Position numbers and translations under genes: made by a program. Source: Moorella glycerini (GTDB taxonomy: Bacteria > Bacillota > DSM-521 > Neomoorellales > Neomoorellaceae). Taken from it: a stretch of DNA of 64,000 bases. The stretch's first letter is position 1, and each line of letters begins with the position of its first letter. The stretch covers positions 1,798,001-1,862,000 of the forward strand of contig NZ_CP046244.1 of the NCBI RefSeq assembly GCF_009735625.1, in the 5' to 3' direction. The notes below the pieces were generated by a model that was not told the origin of the DNA, ran no database searches, and saw only the letters and a list, made by a program, of their open reading frames with translations. Shown here piece after piece: positions 53,090-60,864 of the stretch.

Positions 53090-54487
53090 GTGAGTGTACC
53101 GGCCTATGAATACGAGGGTGAACTGAAGGCGATAGTTGATGGGGAAGCCATCGAGGCCCTCCTGGCAACGCCGCCCCCCGGAGGAGCGGCCCTGGATGCC
53201 ATTTTACGTAAGGCCCGCTCTTTAAAGGGTTTAAGCCTGGAAGAAGTAGCCGCTATCCTTAATTTAGAAGATGCCGCCATGCTGCAAAAGGTTTACCGGG
53301 CGGCAGCTGAAGTTAAAGAGCGGGTTTACGGGCGGAGAATAGTTCTTTTTGCTCCCCTGTATATCAGCAACCTTTGCAGTAATAACTGTCTTTACTGCGG
53401 CTTCCGCCGGGATAACAGGGACCTGAAACGCAAGCTTTTAAGCCCGGAGGAAATTGGTAAAGAAGCCCGGGCCCTGGCTGAGCAGGGCTTCCGGCGCGTC
53501 CTCCTGGTCGCCGGGGAAGGCAGGACGGGTGCCGATGTCGATTATCTCTGCCGGGCCGTTGAGGCGGTTTACCGCTATTCACCCCTGCGTATTGTCCACC
53601 TTAACGTTGCTCCCCAGACGGTGGCCGGCTTTCGCCGCTTGAAGCTGGCCGGGGCCGGCGTTTACCAGTGTTTCCAGGAAACCTACCACCCCGCTACCTA
53701 CCGGGTAATGCATCCCGCAGGTACCAAGGCCGACTACGGCTGGCGCCTGACGGTCATGCACCGGGCCATGGCCGCCGGGTTTGGCGATGTGGGCATGGGG
53801 CCCCTCCTGGGCCTCTATGATTACCGTTTTGAAGTCCTGGCGGCCATCAGCCATGCCCGCAGCCTGGAACAGGCCTTTGGTGCCGGTCCCCATACCATGT
53901 CGGTACCGCGGCTGCGGCCGGCCCTGGGGGCAGCCTTAACTGAGGTTCCCCATCCTTTAAGCGATACCGATTTCCGCAAGGTAATTGCCGTTTACCGCCT
54001 GGCCTTACCTTATGTGGGCCTGGTGCTGACTACCAGGGAGCGGCCGGAACTCCGCGATGAACTGGTGGATATGGGCGTATCCCAGATTTCCGCCGGTTCC
54101 TGTGTCAGCCCGGGCGGCTACGCTGAAGCTGAAGACCCGGCAGCCCAGTTTGAAGTGGGCGACCACCGGCCTTTGAGTGCGATGGTAGCTATGCTCCTGC
54201 AACATGGCCACCTGCCCAGTTTTTGCACCGCCTGTTACCGCTGCGGCCGTACCGGTAAACGTTTTACCGGCCTGGCGCGGGAAGGTGATATCCAGCGATT
54301 CTGCCTGCCCAATGCCATCTTAAGTTTCCAGGAGTACCTGGTAACAAAAGCGCCGCCGGAGTTAAAGGCTGCCGGTGAAAGGGCTATTGCCACGGCCCTG
54401 GCCACCATTGACGATAGCAACTTGCGGGAGGAGACCATGGAGCGCCTGGAGCGAACCCGCCGGGGGGAGGGGGATTTACACTTCTAA
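53090..54487 (+). CDS. hydG: HydG-type radical SAM tyrosine lyase in the thiamine operon
   Basis: A 465-residue radical-SAM tyrosine lyase. The AdoMet-cluster motif is C96-x3-C100-x2-C103 (NLCSNNCLYCGF). The N-terminal region (LKGLSLEEVAAILNLED, IVLFAPLYISNLC) and above all the C-terminal C379-x2-C382-x22-C405 motif (SFCTACYRCGRTGK ... FCLPNAI) are the HydG signature; ThiH is about 90 residues shorter and lacks this second cluster site. HydG makes CO and cyanide for [FeFe]-hydrogenase via dehydroglycine, while ThiH gives dehydroglycine to ThiG. GTG 53090 has ACGGAGG 8 bases upstream. Its place 45 bp after thiG under a TPP riboswitch suggests it serves as, or replaces, ThiH (inference). Confidence 0.85.
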   Translation: MSVPAYEYEGELKAIVDGEAIEALLATPPPGGAALDAILRKARSLKGLSLEEVAAILNLEDAAMLQKVYRAAAEVKERVYGRRIVLFAPLYISNLCSNNCLYCGFRRDNRDLKRKLLSPEEIGKEARALAEQGFRRVLLVAGEGRTGADVDYLCRAVEAVYRYSPLRIVHLNVAPQTVAGFRRLKLAGAGVYQCFQETYHPATYRVMHPAGTKADYGWRLTVMHRAMAAGFGDVGMGPLLGLYDYRFEVLAAISHARSLEQAFGAGPHTMSVPRLRPALGAALTEVPHPLSDTDFRKVIAVYRLALPYVGLVLTTRERPELRDELVDMGVSQISAGSCVSPGGYAEAEDPAAQFEVGDHRPLSAMVAMLLQHGHLPSFCTACYRCGRTGKRFTGLAREGDIQRFCLPNAILSFQEYLVTKAPPELKAAGERAIATALATIDDSNLREETMERLERTRRGEGDLHF

Positions 54488-54591
54488 ACATTTCCTGCGA
54501 GCTTTTAAATAAAGCCAGCCGGTCAGTATCAACGTTTTTAAGAACCACCATGCCGTTAACGCGGGCACTGGTAGGCGAAGGAACTTAATTT

Positions 54592-54620
54592 GTCATACCT
54601 CCCCCGGCCAGGCATATATA
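54592..54620 (+). promoter_or_regulatory. Candidate SigE-type sporulation promoter of spoIVFAB
   Basis: GTCATACC (54592-54599), 13 bp, CATATATA (54613-54620), close to the mother-cell SigE consensus (GKCATATT ... CATACAMT). No good SigA promoter lies in this 169-bp gap. In Bacillus the spoIVF operon is SigE-dependent. Confidence 0.55.
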
Positions 54621-54656
54621 TAGTAAAAGAAAAATGCTTGTCCGGGGGGACGCAAG

Positions 54657-55391
54657 GTGCGGGATAACTGGGACTGGGAGGAAATTAAGGGGGCACCCCT
54701 GGGGAGCTGGCCAGGACCGGGGCGGTCCTTGCCGCCGCCGCGTTTTCCCCGCCGCTGGTTGCGGCAGGGGATATTGGCCGGCCTGTTATGGCTGGCCCTA
54801 ACCATACTTTTTCGCCTGGACGGCCCCGTGGTCCAGCCCCTGCAGCTGGGGCTGCGCCATTACCTGGCTGACCCGGCGGCCGACTATACCCCGGCCGTAG
54901 CCCAACTGGTACGTTCAGGGATGTGGCTGGATGCCTACGACCGCTGGGTTTTCCATTCCTTCACGCCGGGAGCAGGTGCTGTCCCGGTGACCGCCAGCCC
55001 GGCCCTGCCGGCCATGGCTGTACCCCTTTCGGGAAATATCAGCCGCCCTTACGGCCGGATGGTTGCCGCCGGCCAGCAGTATTTCCATAATGGCATCGAT
55101 ATCCAGGCCCCGGGGGGTTCAACTGTCCGGGCCGCCCTGGCGGGGAAGGTCATCAGGGCCGGGGAGGACCCTGCCCTGGGGCTGGTGGTGGAAATCGACC
55201 ATGGCCGGGGACTGGTCACGGTGTACGGCACCCTGGGCCAGGTTAAAGTAAGCCAGGGACAGGCAGTAGAAAAGGGCAGCGTAATTGCCACCCTGGCCCA
55301 AGGACCGGTGGCCCAGCTCCATTTTGAAGTACGGCAGGATGGCCGCCCGGTGGACCCCACCACCTTATTAACAGCACCCGGTAAGATGTAA
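54657..55391 (+). CDS. spoIVFA: SpoIVFA-like M23-fold protein
   Basis: A 244-residue membrane protein: basic N-terminus, one transmembrane helix (about 38-56, GILAGLLWLALTILF), and a C-terminal LytM/M23 domain (about 140-240; FHNGIDIQAPGGSTVRAALAGKV). The domain keeps the first His and Asp (HNGID) but lacks others: the usual HxH is QLH in VAQLHFEVRQDGRPVDP and the YxHL position reads YGTL. So it is probably inactive, as in SpoIVFA, which anchors and regulates SpoIVFB. It is followed 3 bp later by spoIVFB. Start GTG 54657. Confidence 0.8.
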   Translation: MRDNWDWEEIKGAPLGSWPGPGRSLPPPRFPRRWLRQGILAGLLWLALTILFRLDGPVVQPLQLGLRHYLADPAADYTPAVAQLVRSGMWLDAYDRWVFHSFTPGAGAVPVTASPALPAMAVPLSGNISRPYGRMVAAGQQYFHNGIDIQAPGGSTVRAALAGKVIRAGEDPALGLVVEIDHGRGLVTVYGTLGQVKVSQGQAVEKGSVIATLAQGPVAQLHFEVRQDGRPVDPTTLLTAPGKM

Positions 55392-55394
55392 ACC

Positions 55395-56267
55395 ATGCGG
55401 GCCGGACGACTGGGGACGGCAGAGATAATTTGCAACGATTATTTCCTGCTCCTCCTGGGCCTTTATTTTGTCGTGGGGGTTTTACCCCAGGCCTTACTCT
55501 TGTTTACGGCTGTGGCCTGGCATGAAGGCTGCCATGCCCTTGTGGCCCACCGCCTCGGCTGGCAGGTCAAGAGCGTGGAACTCTTTCCCTTTGGTGGGGT
55601 GGCCCGCTTGACGCGGCCTCCTGGACGGGGTTTTATGGACGAAGCCCTGATCGCCCTGGCCGGCCCCCTGGCCAGTTTCTTCCTGGCCCTGGGGATAACC
55701 CTTTTTGGCCTGTTGCTTAACTTCGAGCCGGCCGGGCTCCTTTTTTTTCGCCAGGTCAACTTTATCCTGGGCTTTTTTAACCTCTGGCCGGGCCTCCCCC
55801 TGGACGGGGGGCGTATTTACCGGGCCTTGAGGGCGAAGCACACCGGCCTGTACCGGGCAACTGTGGAAGGAGTTTGCGGAGGCCAGGTCCTGGCCCTCCT
55901 CCTGGGCCTGGGGAGTATTGCCGGCTTTTTTTTCCGGCTGGTGGATCTCCAGGGCCTGGCCCTGGCCCTCTTTATCTATTACGCTGCCCGGCAGGAAGGA
56001 GAGATGGCGCCCTATATGTTCTGGCAGGATTTCTGGCGGCAGCGGGGTAAAGAAAATAAACTTAAAGCTGGCAAGGTCTTCTGGCTGGTGGCCGACCCGG
56101 GTCTTACCCTGGCCAGGGTGGCACGTTCCTTTTCCCCCCGTTCCTTCAACCTGGTAGCAGTCATCGGTAAAGGGGGACGGCTGGAAGGTATCTTAACGGA
56201 AACGGAAATCCTGCAAGAACTCCTGGAAGGGGGGAATAATACCCTGGATGCCCTGCTGCGGAAGTAG
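55395..56267 (+). CDS. spoIVFB: SpoIVFB-type intramembrane metalloprotease
   Basis: M50 site-2 protease that in Bacillus releases SigK from pro-SigK in the mother cell. 290 residues: several membrane helices, zinc motif HEGCH (HExxH) in VAWHEGCHALVAHRLGW, second zinc motif NLWPGLPLDGGRIYRAL, and a C-terminal CBS-like regulatory domain (about 215-285; FNLVAVIGKGGRLEGILTETEILQ). ATG 55395. No sigK gene is in the window. Confidence 0.9.
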   Translation: MRAGRLGTAEIICNDYFLLLLGLYFVVGVLPQALLLFTAVAWHEGCHALVAHRLGWQVKSVELFPFGGVARLTRPPGRGFMDEALIALAGPLASFFLALGITLFGLLLNFEPAGLLFFRQVNFILGFFNLWPGLPLDGGRIYRALRAKHTGLYRATVEGVCGGQVLALLLGLGSIAGFFFRLVDLQGLALALFIYYAARQEGEMAPYMFWQDFWRQRGKENKLKAGKVFWLVADPGLTLARVARSFSPRSFNLVAVIGKGGRLEGILTETEILQELLEGGNNTLDALLRK

Positions 56268-56402
56268 GGCAGGCCTTGCCCCGCCTTTTTCTTTTTGATA
56301 CAATACAGGCAAGAGGTATTACGGGCAAAGGTGCCCCGGCCCTTACCTGCAACGAGGGACGGGGTTATTTTTGTCTGGTCATCCTGGAGGAAGTGAAAGC
56401 CT

Positions 56403-58091
56403 GTGCGCATAGCCCTGGCCCAGCTCAACCCTACTATCGGCGACATCCGCGGCAATGTGGCAAAAATCCGCGAGGCAATGGCCCGCGCCCGGGGAAGGGG
56501 GGCCGGGCTCATAGTTTTTCCCGAACTGGCAGTAACCGGCTACCCGCCCCGGGATTTGCTCTGCCGCCAGGACTTCCTGGAGCGGGTTGAAAGGGCCCTG
56601 GCAGGAGATATTGCACCTTTAAGTAAGGGGTTACCCATCCTGATCGGCGCTCCGGTAAAAGGGACAGGGGTGCCGTCCGGGGGGAGCGATACGGCTGCGG
56701 CTTTCCTGTTTAACGCGGCCCTCCTGTACGCTGGCGGCAAACTCTTTTACCGCCAGGATAAAAGCCTGCTACCCAACTACGACGTCTTTGACGAGAGCCG
56801 CTATTTCAAGCCGGCTGAGCACCGGGAAGCGGTAACCTTCAATGGCCTGCGCCTGGGGTTGACCATCTGCGAAGATATCTGGAACGACAAGGATTACTGG
56901 AACCGGCAGCTCTATGAGGTCGATCCCGTGGAAGAGCTGGTAGCCGGGGAGACGGCGTTGCTGATCAACATATCCGCTTCACCCTACCATTACGGTAAAA
57001 TCGGGCTGCGGGTAGATATGCTCCGCAGCCTGGCCCGTAAATATCACCGGCCCATCATTTACGTGAACCAGGTGGGGGGCAATGATGAACTGATCTTTGA
57101 TGGCACCAGCCTGGCCGTGGACGCAGCGGGTAATGTGGTGGGCCTGGCCGCCAGCTTTGCTGAGGACCTGCTGGTGCTGGAGGTAGGGCGGATGGGAGCC
57201 GGAGGACCTTTATCCCTGGTGGCAGTTAAGGATGGCCGGGCAGGGCTGCCCCACGAAGACATCAGCTACGTTTACCGGGCCCTGGTGCTGGGAATCGCCG
57301 ACTACCTGCGCAAGACCGGCTTTCAAAAGGCCCTGGTGGGTTTGAGCGGGGGCATCGACTCCTCGGTAACCGCCGCCCTGGCGGCCGCGGCCTTGGGGCC
57401 GGAAAATGTGCTGGGGGTCTCCATGCCCTCACGCTACTCTTCGCCGGGGAGCCGTACCGATGCCCGCATCCTGGCGGAAAACCTGGGCATTGCCTTCCGG
57501 GAAATCCCCATTGAAGGCATGTTTAGCGCTTACCTGGCGGCCATGAATGCAGGCGGCCCTCCCCGGGGCGACCTGGCCGAGGAAAATATCCAGGCGCGCA
57601 TTCGCGGAAATATCCTCATGTTCATATCCAACCGCGAGGGTTACCTTACCCTGACCACCGGCAACAAGTCCGAGATGGCCGTGGGTTACTGTACCCTCTA
57701 CGGCGATATGTCCGGGGGACTGGCCGTACTGGCCGATGTGCCCAAAGTGATGGTCTACGAACTGGCTCGCTACATTAACCGGGAGAGGGAAATCATCCCC
57801 CACAGCGTGCTGGTCAAGCCCCCGTCGGCCGAACTGAAACCGGGCCAGGTGGACCAGGACTCCTTACCCCCTTACGAAGTGCTGGATGCCATCCTGCAGG
57901 CTTATATCGAAGAGGAGAAAGGGGCCGCGGAAATTGCCGCGAGGGGATTTGACCCGGAACTGGTCCGGGAAGTGATCCGCAAAGTCGACCGGGCTGAGTA
58001 CAAGCGCCGCCAGGCTGCTCCGGGCCTGCGGGTGACCTCCAAGGCCTTCGGCACGGGCCGGCGCATGCCCATTGCCTGGCGCGCGGGATAG
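56403..58091 (+). CDS. nadE: Glutamine-dependent NAD+ synthetase
   Basis: Last step of NAD synthesis (deamido-NAD + glutamine + ATP). 562 residues: N-terminal nitrilase-type glutaminase domain with catalytic Glu in FPELAVTGYPPRDLL, Lys in YRQDKSLLPNY and Cys in LTICEDIWND; C-terminal synthetase domain with P-loop VGLSGGIDSSVTAALA, and TGNKSEMAVGYCTLYGD. Start GTG 56403 with CTGGAGGAAG upstream. Single-gene unit between spoIVFB and the radical-SAM pair. Confidence 0.94.
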   Translation: MRIALAQLNPTIGDIRGNVAKIREAMARARGRGAGLIVFPELAVTGYPPRDLLCRQDFLERVERALAGDIAPLSKGLPILIGAPVKGTGVPSGGSDTAAAFLFNAALLYAGGKLFYRQDKSLLPNYDVFDESRYFKPAEHREAVTFNGLRLGLTICEDIWNDKDYWNRQLYEVDPVEELVAGETALLINISASPYHYGKIGLRVDMLRSLARKYHRPIIYVNQVGGNDELIFDGTSLAVDAAGNVVGLAASFAEDLLVLEVGRMGAGGPLSLVAVKDGRAGLPHEDISYVYRALVLGIADYLRKTGFQKALVGLSGGIDSSVTAALAAAALGPENVLGVSMPSRYSSPGSRTDARILAENLGIAFREIPIEGMFSAYLAAMNAGGPPRGDLAEENIQARIRGNILMFISNREGYLTLTTGNKSEMAVGYCTLYGDMSGGLAVLADVPKVMVYELARYINREREIIPHSVLVKPPSAELKPGQVDQDSLPPYEVLDAILQAYIEEEKGAAEIAARGFDPELVREVIRKVDRAEYKRRQAAPGLRVTSKAFGTGRRMPIAWRAG

Positions 58092-58169
58092 AAAACCTTC
58101 AGGGTATATTTTTTTCTCATTTCCTGCTATACTAATGACCAGGAAATTGAGCAGCGTGAGGCGAAGGAA

Positions 58170-60050
58170 TTGCAGGATAGTGACTGGGAAAAGTTATTAA
58201 CCAGGGTTGCCAAACCGGCCCGTTACCTGGGCACGGAGTGGAATGCCATTCACAAGGACTGGAAAGAAAACCCGGTGCGCATGGCTTTTGTTTACCCCGA
58301 CCTTTACGAAGTAGGCATGTCCCACCTGGGCCTGGCCATCCTTTACGGCGCCGTCAATGAGCGGCCCGGGATGCTCATGGAGCGGGCCTTTGCCCCCGGG
58401 CCGGACCTGGAGACCCTGCTCCGGGAAGAACATCTCCCCCTCTTCAGCCTGGAATCCCACCGGCCCTTAACTGATTTTGATGTCCTGGGCTTTACCCTCC
58501 AGTATGAAATGAGTTATACTACAATTCTTAATATCCTTGACCTGGCCGGTATACCCCTTAAGGCTTCGGAGCGGGCCCCGGAGCATCCTTTAGTTATCGG
58601 CGGGGGGCCGGGGGTGGCCAACCCGGAGCCGGTGGCTCCCTTTTTTGATGCTTTTCTCCTGGGTGACGGTGAGGAGGCCCTACCCGAACTACTGGCGCTG
58701 GTGGGCAGGTTAAAAAAAGAAGGGGCAATTAACGACCGCCGCCGGGTTTTAAAGGTCATAGCCAATCTGCCCGGCTTTTATGTGCCTTCCCTGTATAAAG
58801 TAGAATATAATAGCGACGGCACCGTGGCCGCGGTTATACCCCGGGAGGAGGGCGTGCCCGAACGCATAGTCAAACGGGTCATCCCCGACCTGGATGCAGC
58901 CTATTTTCCCACCCGGCCTATTGTTCCCTTCCTGGAGGTAATTCATGACCGCATGATGCTGGAAGTCATGCGGGGCTGCACGCGGGGCTGCCGTTTTTGC
59001 CAGGCGGGGGCCATTTACCGGCCGGTCCGGGAACGGGACCTCTCCATCCTCCTGCGCCAGGCGGAAGAGCTGGTGCGCCACACTGGCCACGAGGAGATAT
59101 CCCTTACATCTTTGAGTACGGCCGACTACTCCCGGGTGGAGGAACTGGCGCGGGCCCTGGCAGCTACCTATGCTGATCAGGGCGTCAGCGTTTCCCTGCC
59201 CTCTTTGCGGGTGGATGCCTTCAGCGTCCGCCTGGCGGAAGCCGTCCAGCGGGTACGTAAAAGTACCCTCACCTTTGCCCCCGAGGCGGGCAGCCAGCGC
59301 CTGCGGGATGTCATTAATAAAGGCGTGAATGAGGAAGACATCCTGACGGCCACCGGCGAGGCTTTCCGGGCTGGCTGGCAGGCTATCAAGCTATACTTTA
59401 TGCTGGGTTTACCCACGGAAAGGGAAGAGGATCTCCTGGGCATTGTAGACCTGGCGCGGCGCATCCTGGACCAGGGGAGAAAGCTGGCGCCGGGGGGAAA
59501 ACCGGCGGTCACTGTCAGCGTTTCCTCCTTTGTCCCCAAGCCCTGGACGGCTTTCCAGTGGGAACCCCAGGACCGGTTGGAAGTAATTAAGGAAAAGCAA
59601 AAACTGCTGCGCTCCCACCTTAAAGGGCCGGGACTGCGCTTTAACTGGCATGAGGCAGAGGTCAGCTTTATCGAAGCCGTTCTCTCCCGGGGCGACCGGC
59701 GCTTGAGCAAGGCGATTGTGGCGGCCTGGCGCCGGGGGGCGAGATTAGAGGGCTGGTCGGAATACTTTAATTACGGCTGCTGGGAGGCGGCCTTCAGGGA
59801 AACAGGCCTGGACCCGGCCTTTTATGCCTGCCGGCTACGCCGGGAAGAGGAAGTATTTCCCTGGGACCACCTGGACTTTGGGATAGCCAAGGACTTCTTA
59901 AAAAGGGAACGCCGGCGGGCCTATGAGGGCCGGGTAACGGCTGATTGCCGGTCAGGCCGCTGCACCGGCTGTGGTGTCTGCCCGGGACTGGGTGTTGACC
60001 TTATCCTGAAAGGAGGGTCCCGGGACAGTGCGGTTACGGGTAAAATATAG
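58170..60050 (+). CDS. Radical SAM protein of the TIGR03960 type
   Basis: 626 residues. The N-terminal region resembles a B12-binding-like domain (MAFVYPDLYEVGMSHLGLAIL, DVLGFTLQYEMSYTTILNILDLAGI), followed by a radical-SAM core with CX3CX2C in MRGCTRGCRFCQAGAIYRP, and a C-terminal Cys cluster (CRSGRCTGCGVC) that could hold a further Fe-S centre. Its substrate is unknown to me. The gene is paired with a DUF2344 gene, which overlaps its 3' end by 23 bp; that pair, upstream of RNase G and L21, is conserved in Firmicutes. TTG 58170 with GCGAAGGA upstream. Confidence 0.87.
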   Translation: MQDSDWEKLLTRVAKPARYLGTEWNAIHKDWKENPVRMAFVYPDLYEVGMSHLGLAILYGAVNERPGMLMERAFAPGPDLETLLREEHLPLFSLESHRPLTDFDVLGFTLQYEMSYTTILNILDLAGIPLKASERAPEHPLVIGGGPGVANPEPVAPFFDAFLLGDGEEALPELLALVGRLKKEGAINDRRRVLKVIANLPGFYVPSLYKVEYNSDGTVAAVIPREEGVPERIVKRVIPDLDAAYFPTRPIVPFLEVIHDRMMLEVMRGCTRGCRFCQAGAIYRPVRERDLSILLRQAEELVRHTGHEEISLTSLSTADYSRVEELARALAATYADQGVSVSLPSLRVDAFSVRLAEAVQRVRKSTLTFAPEAGSQRLRDVINKGVNEEDILTATGEAFRAGWQAIKLYFMLGLPTEREEDLLGIVDLARRILDQGRKLAPGGKPAVTVSVSSFVPKPWTAFQWEPQDRLEVIKEKQKLLRSHLKGPGLRFNWHEAEVSFIEAVLSRGDRRLSKAIVAAWRRGARLEGWSEYFNYGCWEAAFRETGLDPAFYACRLRREEEVFPWDHLDFGIAKDFLKRERRRAYEGRVTADCRSGRCTGCGVCPGLGVDLILKGGSRDSAVTGKI

Positions 60051-60732
60051 CAAGGGGGGCCGGGCGGTTTTCCTGGGCCACCTGGAGATGCTCCGCCTGT
60101 GGCAACGGGCCATGCGCCGGGCCGGGCTTCCCCTGGCCTATAGCCACGGCTTTAACCCCCACCCGCGCCTAGCCTTCGGCCCGGCCCTGGCGGTAGGGAT
60201 AGAGAGCCTGGCGGAATACCTGGACATGGAATTGACTATGGTCCTTGACCCGGCCGGAGTCAAAGAAAAGCTACAAGCCGAGCTGCCGGCAGGCCTGGAA
60301 CTCTTGCTGGTCTTTCCTATTCCTGACCAGGCACCGGCCCTGACCGCCATTATTGATGCTGCTGCTTACCGGGTCGCCTGGGAGGAGCCGCCCGACCAAA
60401 AATTTTTGCAGCAGAAGGCTGAGGCGCTCCTTTCCCGCCCGGTGGTCCAGGTGAGCCGGCCGGGCAAAGATGGCACCAGGGTCAAGGATATCCGCCCGGG
60501 CGTTTTCCAGCTGGCCGTCAAGCCGGAAGCCACCCTGGCGATGCTCCTCGAGTGCAGCTCCCGGGGGGTTGTCCGCCCGGAAGAGGTCGTAAGTACCATG
60601 GGCCTGGAGGGCCCCTACCGGGTAACCCGTACGGGCCTGTTTATCCGCCAGGGCGATGCCCTCCTGGCCCCCGAATCTATCGCCGCAACGGAAATAAAAA
60701 CAGCTGGGAAAGGGCTACTTGCAAGGGACTAG
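60028..60732 (+). CDS. DUF2344 (radical SAM-linked) protein
   Basis: A 234-residue protein of the DUF2344/TIGR03936 family with the N-terminal signature VKYSKGGRAVFLGHLEMLRLWQRAMRRAGLP and SHGFNPHPRLAFGPALAVGIES. The family is always tied to the preceding radical-SAM protein, sometimes fused to it, and probably forms its partner subunit. Function unknown; an RNA or ribosome-related role is guessed from neighbours RNase G and L21. GTG 60028 with AAAGGAGGG upstream, inside the preceding gene. Confidence 0.87.
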   Translation: MRLRVKYSKGGRAVFLGHLEMLRLWQRAMRRAGLPLAYSHGFNPHPRLAFGPALAVGIESLAEYLDMELTMVLDPAGVKEKLQAELPAGLELLLVFPIPDQAPALTAIIDAAAYRVAWEEPPDQKFLQQKAEALLSRPVVQVSRPGKDGTRVKDIRPGVFQLAVKPEATLAMLLECSSRGVVRPEEVVSTMGLEGPYRVTRTGLFIRQGDALLAPESIAATEIKTAGKGLLARD

Positions 60733-60781
60733 CGAGCCCCTGCACGAAAATGGTGATAGGGGAATATGGAGGATTTAATCT

Positions 60782-60802
60782 GGAACTGGCGTAGCCAGTT
60801 CC
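60782..60802 (+). other. Perfect short hairpin upstream of rng
   Basis: GGAACTGGC (60782-60790) / GCCAGTTCC (60794-60802), 3-base loop, no T tail. Role unknown. Confidence 0.5.
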
Positions 60803-60813
60803 TACGGGAATTC

Positions 60814-60843
60814 TAACTTCAGACTTCCTGTCTCCGACTCCCG
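60814..60843 (+). repeat. Short pyrimidine-rich repeat (CTTCCGAC type)
   Basis: Tract containing GACTTCCTG and CTCCGACTCC, similar to tracts at 52191 (other strand), 53047 and 63341. Non-coding. Confidence 0.5.
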
Positions 60844-60864
60844 CTTTAGAGAAGGTAGAGATGG

